Shown here in pieces: positions 44,414 to 52,854 of a stretch of DNA of 64,000 bases (positions are counted from its first letter, which is position 1; each line of letters starts with the position of its first letter). The DNA is taken from contig JAUIHI010000016.1 in NCBI GenBank assembly GCA_030432295.1, positions 62,001 through 126,000 of the forward strand, read 5' to 3'. The position numbers and the translations under genes were made by a program. Source of the DNA: Anaerolineae bacterium (GTDB lineage Bacteria > Chloroflexota > Anaerolineae > Caldilineales > Caldilineaceae). The notes under the pieces are model-generated. The model had not been told where the DNA came from. It ran no database searches and worked only from the letters and a program-made list of their open reading frames with translations.

Positions 44414-44456
44414 ACGATTCCAACTCACCCTAAAATTTGCACCCCAGCGACATCTT

Positions 44457-44993
44457 TCAAACCCCAGCCAGCAACGACAGAATCCGCCCCACAGCCCCAG
44501 CCGGATCGGCAACCGTATTGTCGATCTTCACCTCATTCTGCACCGGGGAGCGCTCAATGAGGCCCCGATTCCACGCAAGCGCACTGGCGAAGTCCCGATA
44601 GCCGCTGTCCCGCTCCGGGATGAGCACCCGGCGCTTCAGTTCGGCGTCGTCTGCCACGACGAGGGTGGCGATCACAAAGTTGTCGTGGCGAAAGTGGACG
44701 GGAATCTCCTGCACCCGAAAGTCCCGCAGATCGGTCACAATCACCGGCCTGAAGCCGTGGCGAAAATAGTTGCGGATGACGTAGAGCAGATTCTCAAAGG
44801 CCATACTCTCTTCCCGCGGGCTGGCATTCGACCAACTGTTGTCCAGATGAAACTCGCGCAGATAGCCAAAATCGACGTATGCGCCGCCCAGTTCCGCGTG
44901 CAGCAGCCGGGCAATCGTCGTCTTGCCGCTCCCCGGCGCACCCGCCACCACCAGCAGATCGGTCATGGGCTTCTTCGTTTTGTCAGTTGTCAT
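44457..44993 (-). CDS. P-loop AAA/kinase-like protein
   Basis: From ATG 44993 the protein has 178 residues (MTTDKTKKPMTDLLVVAGAP...); an internal ATG at 44966 is an equally good start. Walker A is VVAGAPGSGKTTIARLL. A further conserved-looking patch is RPVIVTDLRDFRVQEIPVHF (about 96-115), where VIVTDLRD may be the Walker B equivalent. The size and single-domain layout match AAA_33/shikimate-kinase-like proteins that phosphorylate small molecules or nucleosides. The LIDs are short. Substrate is unknown. It follows sbcC on the same strand, separated only by a palindromic repeat; longer upstream frames are translated repeat and were not used. Confidence 0.72.
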   Translation of the reverse strand: MTTDKTKKPMTDLLVVAGAPGSGKTTIARLLHAELGGAYVDFGYLREFHLDNSWSNASPREESMAFENLLYVIRNYFRHGFRPVIVTDLRDFRVQEIPVHFRHDNFVIATLVVADDAELKRRVLIPERDSGYRDFASALAWNRGLIERSPVQNEVKIDNTVADPAGAVGRILSLLAGV

Positions 44994-45019
44994 CCAATTC
45001 CGCACCTTTTGCTCTTCGA

Positions 45020-45092
45020 CAACGACGACGGACCGCAGACGGCAGACCGCCACTCGCCGTCAGCGGTCTGTCGTCTGCGGTCCGCCGTCAGT
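45020..45092. repeat. GGTCTGCGGTC palindrome overlapping the sbcC stop
   Basis: GACGGACCGCAGACGGCAGA on the left faces GCGGTCTGTCGTCTGCGG on the right with few mismatches. The right arm codes the last residues of SbcC (GGPQTTDR) and its TGA stop (45062-45060). Confidence 0.85.
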
Positions 45093-47795
45093 CCCCACCA
45101 CCACACTCAGCCCGTTGACCTTCTGCACCCGCACCAGATTTTGGGTGGCCTGCTCGAAGGTGTCGTCGTGGCTGATCACAAACAACTGACGGAAGCCCTC
45201 GATGCCCAAAATCTGCCGGGCCAGACTCTCCCGCCTGGCCTCGTCCAGATTGCTGGTCGGCTCGTCGAAGAAGGCGACCTGAATGTCGCTCATCTCCCGC
45301 AGCAGGGCCAGGCGCACGGAAAGGGCCGCGCTCATCTGCTCGCCGCCGGAAAGCTGGGCAAACTGGCGATCCCGCCCGTCCACCTCCAGCACAATCCCAT
45401 ACTCCGCGTCCCAGCGCAGATGGCGGGTGTGATCCTGCATTATCTCGCTGAACAACTGGCCCGCGCCGTAGCTGATCTGCTGGACAAGCGCTTTCGTCAC
45501 ATACGGCCCGGCCTCGCGCAGAATCCGGCGCAGGGATTCGAGCAGATCGGCCTGTTCCTGCAAGCGCGCGCTGGCGGCCTGGGCCTCGTCCAACTCTACC
45601 TGCCGCCGGGCGAGTTCGGCCATCTCCTCGGCAATCTGACTGGCCTGGCGTTCCCGCTCGGCCAGTTGCCCCTCCAGCCCACCGGCCCGGTTGCGCAGGG
45701 TCTGCTCCTCGGCCGCGGTGGACTGGTAGACTGTCTCGTCAAAGTCCGCCTCCTGGGCCGCCAAAGTTTTCGTCGATTCGTCCAGCCGTTCCTGGGACGC
45801 GGCCAGCAGCGTCTCGCCGTCGGCGGCCTCCTGCTGGCGAGCGGGCAGAGCCGCCGCGGCCTGTTCGTTGCGCCGGAAGAGATCGTCCGCGCTGCGGTTT
45901 TGGGCGATGGCCGCTGCCACCCGCTCTTGTGCCTCATCCAATCCTGCGAAGACGTCCATTTGGCTTTGCAGCGCGTCGGCTTTGGCTTTGCCCTCGGACA
46001 AAATTTTCTGCTGTCCAGCCAATGCGCGCTCGGTCTGCGGTCTGCGGTCTGCGCTCTTTGCGGCAAAGTCCCGCTGCTGGCGGGGATTGCCCAGCACCGC
46101 TAATTGTCCGCGCAGCCTCTCGGCCTCCTCCGGCGCGGCGGCCAGTTGGCCTTGCTTCTCTTGCGCGTCGGCCAGGGCATTGACCAGCGCCGCCACCCGG
46201 GACTGGGCAGCGTCCAACTCGTCGGGCCTGGGCAGACGACGCAGGGCTGTCTGCTGGCTCTTTGCGTCGCTCTGGGCCTGGCGCAGGGCCTTCTCCAACC
46301 CGCCTATTTCGGCCTGGGCAGCCTTGCGTTCCTTTTCCAGTTGGTTGAGCCGCTGGCTGTTGCGGGCCAACAATTCCTTGCGCCGTTCTTCGCTCAGGGG
46401 CTCCTCGCAGACCGGGCAGAGCGCGCCGTCGGCCTGTTGCAGACCGGTGATCTGTTTGCGTAGCCCTTCGCTCTCGGCCTGCTGCCGGGCCAACTGATTC
46501 TGCTGGCTGGCAATGTCCGCCTGACGGGCGCTGATAGCCGCTTCGGCGTCGGCCACAGCCTTTTCCAACTGCGCGGCCTGGGCCAATCGGGTCTGAAGCT
46601 CCTGCACCTGATTTTCCGCCTGGGCCACTTCCTGTTGGGTCTGCTCAGAGAGCCGCCGGGCATCGGCCAGGCGCGCTGTCTGCTGTTCGGCCTGGCGCAG
46701 GGCTTCTTCCAGCCGGGTCTGCTCGGCCACGGCTTCGGCCAGACTGGCGACAGTCGCCTCGGCCTGGGCAATCTCATCCAGGCTGGCCTGCTGGCGGGCC
46801 AATTCGGCCTGGGCCAGGGAAAGCTGCTTGTCCAGGGCAGAGAGTTGATCCCGCACTTTTTGGCGGCTGCGGGTCTGGGCATCCAAGCGTTCTTTTTCTG
46901 TTTGGGCTTCTTGGAAAGCCAGATGACCGGCCCGGTTGTCCTCCACCGCGGCCTGGGCCTGCTCGGCTTCGGCCAACCGGCGGCGGGCGCTCTCGGCCTG
47001 GCGCTGGTTGACCGCCACCTGCTGCCGGGCCTGCTCGACAGCCGCGCGCAGGGTCACCAGCGCGGCCCGTTGCGCCTCCAATCCGCTCCGCTTCTCCTGG
47101 GCCGCAGCCAAATCTTTGCGGGTACGGGCCAGTTCCGTTTTGCCAGCGGCGATCTCTTTTTCCAGTTGCACGGCCTGTGCTTGCAGATGGGGCAGCCGTT
47201 CCAGCCGGGCAGACAGCCCGCTGATGGTGACGGCCAGTTCGTTCTGGCGCTGGCCCAGCAGTCGCCCCGGTTCGCGCAGATTTTCGTAGGCTTTGCGGTA
47301 CTCCTCGACGCGCAGGAGAGGGTCGAAGATGCCCTTGCGGGAGGCGGGCGTGCCCAGGAAAGCCGCGGTCAGTGTGCCCTGGGGGACGCCCACTGCGTTG
47401 GTGAAGAGGTCGCCCAGATTGGCGGTCGGCTCTGCGCCCAGGTGCTCGCGTAGAAAAATGAGTACGTCCGCCTTGCCCTCGCAGACCTTCTGGTCCAGGG
47501 CCGGGTCGAAAATGCTGTGGCTGCTGCTGCTCCCACAGCGGCGGATGGCCTGGTATTCCCGTTCGTCTACGCTGCTGATGAAAGTGACGGTGACAATCGC
47601 TGTCTTGGCCCCTTCCCGCACAAAATCGGACTGGCTGTAGGGCAGGTGGTCAAAGAGGGCAAAGCCGATGGCCTCCAGAATTGTGCTTTTGCCCGCGCCG
47701 TTGTGGCCGACAATCGCGTTGGTTCCCGCCGCGAATTCGATCAGCCCGTCGGCGTAGCTTTTGACATTTTCCAGTTTCAGCGAACGAATGTGCAT
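45060..47795 (-). CDS. sbcC: SbcC/Rad50-type exonuclease ATPase subunit
   Basis: The 911-residue protein starts MHIRSLKLENVKSYADGLIE. Walker A is IVGHNGAGKSTILEA (about 30-45). The middle is a long Gln/Glu/Ala-rich coiled coil interrupted by the zinc hook CPVC (about 455-458). The ABC signature LSGGEQMSAALSVRLALL and Walker B VAFFDEPTSNLDEARR lie near the end, as expected for SMC-like proteins. With SbcD it forms the MRN-like nuclease that opens hairpins and double-strand breaks. Two repeat insertions are visible: three GGTCTGC heptamers code residues about 582-588 (within ADRRPQTE), and the final residues and stop come from a palindrome. It lies downstream of sbcD, 175 bases away. Confidence 0.93.
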   Translation of the reverse strand: MHIRSLKLENVKSYADGLIEFAAGTNAIVGHNGAGKSTILEAIGFALFDHLPYSQSDFVREGAKTAIVTVTFISSVDEREYQAIRRCGSSSSHSIFDPALDQKVCEGKADVLIFLREHLGAEPTANLGDLFTNAVGVPQGTLTAAFLGTPASRKGIFDPLLRVEEYRKAYENLREPGRLLGQRQNELAVTISGLSARLERLPHLQAQAVQLEKEIAAGKTELARTRKDLAAAQEKRSGLEAQRAALVTLRAAVEQARQQVAVNQRQAESARRRLAEAEQAQAAVEDNRAGHLAFQEAQTEKERLDAQTRSRQKVRDQLSALDKQLSLAQAELARQQASLDEIAQAEATVASLAEAVAEQTRLEEALRQAEQQTARLADARRLSEQTQQEVAQAENQVQELQTRLAQAAQLEKAVADAEAAISARQADIASQQNQLARQQAESEGLRKQITGLQQADGALCPVCEEPLSEERRKELLARNSQRLNQLEKERKAAQAEIGGLEKALRQAQSDAKSQQTALRRLPRPDELDAAQSRVAALVNALADAQEKQGQLAAAPEEAERLRGQLAVLGNPRQQRDFAAKSADRRPQTERALAGQQKILSEGKAKADALQSQMDVFAGLDEAQERVAAAIAQNRSADDLFRRNEQAAAALPARQQEAADGETLLAASQERLDESTKTLAAQEADFDETVYQSTAAEEQTLRNRAGGLEGQLAERERQASQIAEEMAELARRQVELDEAQAASARLQEQADLLESLRRILREAGPYVTKALVQQISYGAGQLFSEIMQDHTRHLRWDAEYGIVLEVDGRDRQFAQLSGGEQMSAALSVRLALLREMSDIQVAFFDEPTSNLDEARRESLARQILGIEGFRQLFVISHDDTFEQATQNLVRVQKVNGLSVVVGTDGGPQTTDR
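46032..46052. repeat. Three tandem GGTCTGC heptamers inside sbcC
   Basis: Exact copies at 46032-46038, 46039-46045 and 46046-46052; 21 bases keep the frame. They belong to the same family as the palindrome at the end of the gene. Confidence 0.85.
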
Positions 47796-47805
47796 AGGAT
47801 TTTTC

Positions 47806-47985
47806 TCGAAGAATGGAACGCTGATGACGCGGATTGGGCAGATGAATACGGATTTTTTGGACGCAGATAAACGCTGAAAACGCAGATTTTTCCTTTTGAT
47901 CAGCGTTTATCCGCGTGAATCTGCGCCCTGTTTTCAGGCAGAAAATCCGCGCCCATCCGCCCAATCCGCGTTATCCGCGTTCTAT
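47806..47985. repeat. Nested oligomer palindrome between sbcD and sbcC
   Basis: Outer arms carry GACGCGGATTGGGCAGATG (left) and CATCCGCCCAATCCGCGTTA (right). The inner arms carry GGACGCAGATAAACGCTGAA (left) and GATCAGCGTTTATCCGCGTG (right). The outer right arm includes the sbcD stop codon. It fills the whole space between the two genes. Confidence 0.85.
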
Positions 47986-49284
47986 CGATTCTGCCCCTGG
48001 CGCGGCGTTCGCCAGTTCGTCCAGGATGGCTTCGGGGGCCGCGCCGGTGAGGGCCATCTGTTTGAGGGAGAGAGCCAGTCGGGTCCAGCCTTCCCGCTGA
48101 CCGGCGAAGCGGGCGTCCCGGCCCAGGAGGTCGCCGATGATCTGCTGCTCCAGTTCCCGGCGGTTGAGCTGGGCGTCGGCGGCCACAGCAAATTCCGTGG
48201 GCTGGGTGGCGTTCTTGACAAAGGCGAGGAGGGGCGAAAAGTGTTCGACGAGCAATTCCTGGTAGCGCTCCAGTTCCAGCCCGGCCCGGTCGAAGGCCAG
48301 CACGCCGTGCAGCCGTAACTCTGCCACCGGTGGGGTGGCGTTGCGGCGTCTGGTCGAGCGGTCTCTGGCTTCCCGTTCCACATACTCCTGGCAGGCGCTG
48401 TAGAGCGCGTCTGGGCTGGTGCAGGCGTCCACTTTGAAGGAGAGACGCACGAAATCCCGGCGGGGATTGGCACACAGCTTGACCGAATGGAAACCCCCAC
48501 CCCAGCCCTCCCCCGCTTCAGGGGAGGGAGCAGATGTGTCCACATCCACCAGATAGTAGCCCCGCTCCGGCCAGGCCGCTTCGGTCATCGAGCAGGTCTC
48601 CGGGCTGCCGGGGTTGTATATCCAGCCGTCGAAGTCAAAGGGTTTGTGGACGTGGCCTAGGGCCAAATAGTCCACGTGGGGGCGCAGGGGGGCCAGTTCC
48701 CGGTGGGTCAGACCGCCCGCTTCCCCAGCCAGCACCCCTTCGATGCCCGTATGGGCGATGAAGATCGTATACTCGACGCCAGATTTGTCTGCTTCGTCCA
48801 GTGCGCCGCCGATATTCGCCACCGCGCTGGCTGTGCTGCTGCCGTAGTAGCGCAGGCCGTAGACCCGCAGCCCCGGTTTTACGTCGATATATGCGCCGTT
48901 GCGTCGGGTGTAGGGTTCCAGCAGGGGTTTGCCCTCTTCAAAAGTCGTGTCGAGGAGAATGAGCAGTTCCCGCTCGGCCAGAAAGCGCATCCAGCCGATG
49001 GACTCGTTGAAGTAGGCCAGTTCGTGGTTGCCCTCCACGGCCAGACAGGGAATGCCCGCCCGTTGCAGCTTTTCCAGTCCGCGCATGGCGTGGCTGAGGG
49101 TCAGGGCGTCGATGGAGCGCTTCTGAAAGAGGTCGCCGGCCAGCACGACGAAATCGACCTTCTCCTCCACGGCCACATCCATCACCGCATAGAAGGCTTT
49201 GCTGAAATCGTTGAAACGTTCGTTACGTCCGTATTGCCGATAGCCCAGATGGCAGTCGGCCAGGTGCAGGAAGCGTGCGCGCAC
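47971..49284 (-). CDS. sbcD: SbcD/Mre11-type exonuclease subunit
   Basis: The 437-residue protein starts at GTG 49284 with GGAG upstream (MRARFLHLADCHLGYRQYGR). Metallophosphoesterase motifs are in order: FLHLADCHLG (D-x-H), VVLAGDLFQ (GD), VEGNHEL (GNH), FIAHTGIE and YLALGHVHKP (GHxH). The C-terminal half carries the capping and SbcC-binding regions. Mn-dependent nuclease acting with SbcC on hairpins and DNA ends. Length is normal. The last codons and the stop (TAA at 47973-47971) fall in a GCGGATAACGCGGATT-type repeat, so the native C-terminus may have been altered. It comes first in a sbcD-sbcC unit. Confidence 0.92.
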   Translation of the reverse strand: MRARFLHLADCHLGYRQYGRNERFNDFSKAFYAVMDVAVEEKVDFVVLAGDLFQKRSIDALTLSHAMRGLEKLQRAGIPCLAVEGNHELAYFNESIGWMRFLAERELLILLDTTFEEGKPLLEPYTRRNGAYIDVKPGLRVYGLRYYGSSTASAVANIGGALDEADKSGVEYTIFIAHTGIEGVLAGEAGGLTHRELAPLRPHVDYLALGHVHKPFDFDGWIYNPGSPETCSMTEAAWPERGYYLVDVDTSAPSPEAGEGWGGGFHSVKLCANPRRDFVRLSFKVDACTSPDALYSACQEYVEREARDRSTRRRNATPPVAELRLHGVLAFDRAGLELERYQELLVEHFSPLLAFVKNATQPTEFAVAADAQLNRRELEQQIIGDLLGRDARFAGQREGWTRLALSLKQMALTGAAPEAILDELANAAPGAESIERG

Positions 49285-49330
49285 GGGGTGCTCCGATGAT
49301 TGGTGGGGCGGTGGTTGACGCGGGGTATCG

Positions 49331-49401
49331 GGTATTGGGTATTAGATATTGGGTAGTGATGTGTACACCGCTTCACAGCCCAATATCTAATACCCAATAC
49401 C
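49331..49401. repeat. 23-bp perfect inverted repeat of GGGTATT heptamers
   Basis: Arm 49331-49353 (GGTATTGGGTATTAGATATT plus GGG) is the exact complement of 49379-49401. It lies between the holin-family gene and sbcD. Confidence 0.9.
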
Positions 49402-49412
49402 CATCACCTATC

Positions 49413-49781
49413 TCAGTCGTCGTCTTCCGATACAAAGATACTCAGCAGTGTGCTGACAATACTGATGACAATTCCGCCGAGCAGGGCATCCCAAAAGCGG
49501 TCAATCGTCAGCACGCCGCTGGAAACCCAGGCGGTGAGTTGGAGCATTGCGGCGTTGACGATAAATGTGAAGAGGCCCAGTGTGAGAATGTAGGCCGGGC
49601 AGGTCACCAATTGCACAATCGGTTTGATCAGTGCGTTGATCAGGCCAAAGATGAGGGCCACCAGCAGCAGACTGGTAACTGCTACCTCTGGTCCTTCGCC
49701 CAGCCGGATGCCGGGAACGACCTGGGCCGCCACCCACAGCGCGGCGGCGTTGATTATAAGACGTAAAATCAGCTTGGACAT
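49413..49781 (-). CDS. Phage holin family (YvlD/DUF-type) membrane protein
   Basis: From ATG 49781, placed six bases after AGGAG, the protein has 122 residues (MSKLILRLIINAAALWVAAQ). Four membrane helices can be placed at about 4-24, 34-56, 63-86 and 97-117. The segment INALIKPIVQLVTCPAYILTLGLFTFIVNAAML (given in part) is the diagnostic block of the small PF04020-type membrane family, called phage holin-like by database habit although most members are chromosomal and of unknown function. It ends in an acidic SEDDD tail. It is an isolated gene between heptamer repeats. A lysis role is unlikely as no endolysin is nearby. Confidence 0.8.
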   Translation of the reverse strand: MSKLILRLIINAAALWVAAQVVPGIRLGEGPEVAVTSLLLVALIFGLINALIKPIVQLVTCPAYILTLGLFTFIVNAAMLQLTAWVSSGVLTIDRFWDALLGGIVISIVSTLLSIFVSEDDD

Positions 49782-49801
49782 AAGCATCTCCTGGCAGGTA
49801 T

Positions 49802-49968
49802 GAGAGATTGGGTATTGGGTATTTCGTGGGGGCGATTGAGGGGCGATACAAAGTCAGCAGTGGGTTCATAGGGATAAGCCCAGGGTTTTGGCATCACTCA
49901 CCCACGACACAGAAATGCCCCACCAATTCCCTGGCGGAATATCCAATATCGACTACTCAATACCCACT
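49802..49968. repeat. GGGTATT-family arms around a spacer
   Basis: AGAGATTGGGTATTGGGTAT at 49802-49821 and ATATCCAATATCGACTACTC plus AATACCCAC at about 49940-49968 are distant arms of the heptamer family, with about 120 bases between them. The space holds no gene. Confidence 0.65.
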
Positions 49969-50977
49969 AAATTTTTCGCCGTAGAGTCAAAAGAGTAGTC
50001 CGGGCCTGAAAGCCGAACTCTTCCAGGGTGGAACGGGCCTGGGTGTGGGATGTGCCCAGGGAAGTGACAACGGGCCAGATGGGATATTCCTGCAGGGTGG
50101 CCAACGCCCAGAGAATCAGCTTTCGCTCGTAGCGTTCCTGGGCTTCCGGGCGCACCCAGAGTTGCAGGGAGTGTTCGCCCTGCCAGCGCCGTGCGTACAG
50201 CTGCACAGCCGCCTCGAAGCGTCCGGTGAAGTCGCGCAGGGCCATGCGGTATACCCGATCCCGACCGACCAGACGGCTGAACCATTCGCCAATGCCCTGC
50301 TCAATCGGTACGTCAAAATCGATCCGGCGGATGGCCCGCCACCACTGGGATTCCGCGTTCTGTTCGCTGTTGGCCAGGTCATAGAGAAGGGTGCTATCCG
50401 CGGCCGAGAAAGGCGCGAGGCCGGGCAGAACGGGTTGTCCGCTGAGTTTGGGCGGGCGCTTGGCGTACATCTCCACCGAGCCGCCCATCTCCTCAAAGCG
50501 CATCCGGCTGTAGAGACCCCGGGCAATCGCGTTCTGTTCCCGCACTTGCAGCACAGCCCAGGAACCGCCCATATCCCCGATGTAGGCCAGGGCCGTCTCC
50601 ATCAAACTGCGGCTGATGCCACGCCCCCGGTATTTGGGGTCCACAGCCACATTGGCAATCTGCCAGCGTCCGCTGCCACTGGCCGCCCGCTGCACAGTCA
50701 CATTGCCCACCAGCTTGCCATCTTCGATCCAGACAAAGCCGTTGAAAACGTCCTGGAACTCGCCTGTGCTGCGGGAGAGCAGACGCACCAGTCCGCTCAT
50801 GTGACCCATAATCCGCAGCTCACGCAGGGCCGCCTCGCCCTGGACATCCAACTCGTCGGCGAAGGCGTCCGCGATCAGCCGGGCCACGCCACGCAGGTCC
50901 CGGCCCAGGTCAAAGGGACGTACCCCCCGCTCGATTCTCTGGTTGGCCGGATTGGCCAGGACGTGCATGGCTGCCAT
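49967..50977 (-). CDS. GNAT family acetyltransferase with extra C-terminal domain
   Basis: From ATG 50977 the protein has 336 residues (MAAMHVLANPANQRIERGVR). The GNAT domain is at about 20-175. WQIANVAVDPKYRGRGISRSLMETAL is the acetyl-CoA motif, and VLQVREQNAIARGLYSRMRFEEMGG is the final strand-helix. About 160 further residues (VLPGLAPFSAADSTLLYD onward, ending LEEFGFQARTTLLTLRRKI) look like a second, degenerate GNAT-like lobe, as in the two-lobe subfamily. The substrate is not predictable. It starts upstream of a long palindrome that separates it from grpE, so it probably has its own promoter. The frame extension to 51043 crosses repeat sequence and was not used. Confidence 0.8.
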   Translation of the reverse strand: MAAMHVLANPANQRIERGVRPFDLGRDLRGVARLIADAFADELDVQGEAALRELRIMGHMSGLVRLLSRSTGEFQDVFNGFVWIEDGKLVGNVTVQRAASGSGRWQIANVAVDPKYRGRGISRSLMETALAYIGDMGGSWAVLQVREQNAIARGLYSRMRFEEMGGSVEMYAKRPPKLSGQPVLPGLAPFSAADSTLLYDLANSEQNAESQWWRAIRRIDFDVPIEQGIGEWFSRLVGRDRVYRMALRDFTGRFEAAVQLYARRWQGEHSLQLWVRPEAQERYERKLILWALATLQEYPIWPVVTSLGTSHTQARSTLEEFGFQARTTLLTLRRKI

Positions 50978-51010
50978 CGTTATTTCTGCCTTATCAGAAG
51001 AGTTGAAATT

Positions 51011-51080
51011 TTGTATACACGGATAGAAAGGAACACGGATCAATCTGGAAATCCGTGTTCTTTTCTATCCGTGTATACAA
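51011..51080. repeat. 30-bp inverted repeat (one mismatch) between grpE and the GNAT gene
   Basis: 51011-51040 (TTGTATACACGGATAGAAAG plus GAACACGGAT) pairs with 51051-51080 except at one base; loop CAATCTGGAA. It starts right after the grpE stop and can act as its terminator. ACACGGATA units recur at about 54478-54500. Confidence 0.9.
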
Positions 51081-51082
51081 AT

Positions 51083-51730
51083 CTATTGAGCCACCCGCAC
51101 CAGCGCGGGGCGCAACACCCGATCCTTGAGGACATAGCCCGTGCGCAGGGTGGCAATGATATGGCCGCTCTCCACTTCTTCGCTGGGTTCGTTGGTCACA
51201 GCTTCGTGGCGGGCCGGGTCAAAGGGGCCGTCGTGTTCGATGGCCTTCACGCCTTCTTCGTTGAGAAGTCCGGTCAATTTGTCGTGAATCCGCTTGAATC
51301 CATCCACCCAGGCCGTCTCCTCCTGGGTCAGGGTGTCGGGGAGGTTCTGAAAGGCCAGGCTGAAATCGTCCTGTACAGGCAGAAGCGCGGTCAACAAGCG
51401 CTGGGTGGCCCGCTCCAGACCCTCCTGGAGCAGTCGTTCCTGGCGCTTGCGGGTATTCTGAAACTCGGCAGCCGTGCGCTGCATCCGGTCCACAGCGTCG
51501 TTGGCCCGGGCGCGAGCCTCGGCCAATTCACTTTCCAGCCGGGCAATTGTCTCCTCGGCGGTTTCGATGACAACCTCGGCCTCCTCGGCAGCGTTCGCAT
51601 CCACCACTTCGCCGTCGGATACCTCTGCTACATTTCCATCCCCGTTCAGATGGGGTGCTTCGCTCTCGGCGGCAGCCACTGTTTCTTCCACGGCTGCGCC
51701 CTCTTCGTTGATCAGTTCTTCGTTCATCAT
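51083..51730 (-). CDS. grpE: Nucleotide exchange factor GrpE
   Basis: The 215-residue protein starts MMNEELINEEGAAVEETVAA; the second Met is an equally possible start. An acidic disordered N-terminus (1-55) leads to a long helix (ETIARLESELAEARARANDAVDRMQR region, about 58-110) and then the GrpE head. The head has GVKAIEHDGPFDPARHEAV and GYVLKDRVLRPALVRVA, the family signature. It releases ADP from DnaK in the heat-shock folding cycle. It lies 31 bases after hrcA in the same operon, which is under a CIRCE-controlled promoter. dnaK and dnaJ are not in this window. Confidence 0.95.
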   Translation of the reverse strand: MMNEELINEEGAAVEETVAAAESEAPHLNGDGNVAEVSDGEVVDANAAEEAEVVIETAEETIARLESELAEARARANDAVDRMQRTAAEFQNTRKRQERLLQEGLERATQRLLTALLPVQDDFSLAFQNLPDTLTQEETAWVDGFKRIHDKLTGLLNEEGVKAIEHDGPFDPARHEAVTNEPSEEVESGHIIATLRTGYVLKDRVLRPALVRVAQ

Positions 51731-51761
51731 TTCGTCTTTTTGCTCGTCTATTTGAAAAAAA

Positions 51762-52796
51762 TCACTGACTTCCGTAATACTGATGCATCAGATCGCTCAT
51801 CAGCGCGGCCACATAGCGCACCGCCCCGATTGTCCGGCCATAGGGCATTCGCAAGGGGCCGACCACACCGATGATGCCGGTGACCTGATTCTCGATGCCG
51901 TATTGGGTCAGGACCAGACTGATGTCCTGTAAATCCACAAAACGCCCTTCCCCGGCGATGAGCACCTGCACGTCGTCGATCTCCACCAACTCGCTCAGAA
52001 TCTCTTCCAGGACAGAGCGCTGCTCCATCACTTTGACCACTCGGCGCACATTCTCGCCCTCGGCAAACTCCGGCGCTTCCAGAATCTGGGCCAGCCCGTC
52101 CCGATAAATGCGCTCGCCCACCGCGCCGTCCAGCCGCTTCATCATATCCACCAGCAGCACGGCCACGTCCTGGGCCAGGGGGGAGAGCAACTCCATCCGG
52201 GTGGCAATGCGGGTCACGTCGGACCCGGCGAAATGCTCGTTGAGTTCGTTGCTGGTCTGGCTCAATTCGTCCTGGGTGACAGGGCCATCCAGCGAGACGA
52301 TCTGTTGCTTGACCGCGCCTTCTTCCAACACCAGCACCAGCAGCACAACCGCATCCCGAATTCCGATCAGCTCCAAATGTTTGATGCGGCTATGCACAGC
52401 CCGGGGTGTCGTGGCCAGGGCCGCGCCGTGGGACGCCTGGGAGAGGACCGCCGTACTCAGCCGCAGCCACTGGTCGATCTCCCGGCGGGACTGGTGAAAC
52501 TGATGCTGGATCATCCGCCTTTCGCTGCTGGGCAGTTCGATATTTGGGACCAGATGGCGGACAAAATAGCGGTAGCCCGCGTCGGTAGGAACCCGGCCCG
52601 CGCTGGTGTGGGGATGGGTCAACAGACCTTCCCGTTCTAAGGCAGCCATATCGTTGCGGATAGTGGCCGGGCTGACGCCCAGATTGTACTTGTCCGCGAT
52701 GGACTGGCTGGCCACGGGCTGGGCCGTATCCACATATTCTTGTACGACAATGCGCAGCAAATCTTTGCGCCTGTCGCTTACCGGATCGATGGACAT
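51762..52796 (-). CDS. hrcA: Heat-inducible transcription repressor HrcA
   Basis: From ATG 52796 the protein has 344 residues (MSIDPVSDRRKDLLRIVVQE). The winged-helix domain is at 1-80 with SPATIRNDMAALEREGLLTHPHTSAGRVPTD, nearly invariant in HrcA. The GAF-like dimer region follows (about 100-320), ending in the VVGPLRMPYGRTIGAVRYVA signature. It represses heat-shock genes by binding CIRCE; GroEL keeps it active. A CIRCE site lies just upstream of its own start, so the hrcA-grpE operon is self-regulated. A GTG five codons earlier overlaps the CIRCE element and is less likely. Confidence 0.95.
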   Translation of the reverse strand: MSIDPVSDRRKDLLRIVVQEYVDTAQPVASQSIADKYNLGVSPATIRNDMAALEREGLLTHPHTSAGRVPTDAGYRYFVRHLVPNIELPSSERRMIQHQFHQSRREIDQWLRLSTAVLSQASHGAALATTPRAVHSRIKHLELIGIRDAVVLLVLVLEEGAVKQQIVSLDGPVTQDELSQTSNELNEHFAGSDVTRIATRMELLSPLAQDVAVLLVDMMKRLDGAVGERIYRDGLAQILEAPEFAEGENVRRVVKVMEQRSVLEEILSELVEIDDVQVLIAGEGRFVDLQDISLVLTQYGIENQVTGIIGVVGPLRMPYGRTIGAVRYVAALMSDLMHQYYGSQ

Positions 52797-52811
52797 GGAT
52801 TTATCCCACAA

Positions 52812-52838
52812 CTGGCACTCAACCGTTGCGAGTGCTAA
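52812..52838 (-). promoter_or_regulatory. CIRCE operator
   Basis: On the minus strand TTAGCACTC (52838-52830), a nine-base spacer and GAGTGCCAG (52820-52812). The left half is a perfect match to the CIRCE consensus; the right half differs in its last two to three bases. It lies between the promoter and the hrcA start. Confidence 0.93.
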
Positions 52839-52854
52839 CCAAAGGCTTCAACGC

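Larger units (their letters stand above)
44149..44456. other. 308-bp intergenic space with two paired-hairpin elements
   Basis: No gene is seen. It holds the paired-hairpin repeats at 44275-44340 (plus orientation) and 44360-44413 (minus orientation), which together form a larger inverted arrangement next to the end of the nucleotide-kinase-like gene. Confidence 0.75.

Noticed and set aside
49413-49781. Holin gene as sign of a prophage
   Set aside because: No phage structural, lysis or integrase genes are nearby, and the family is commonly chromosomal.
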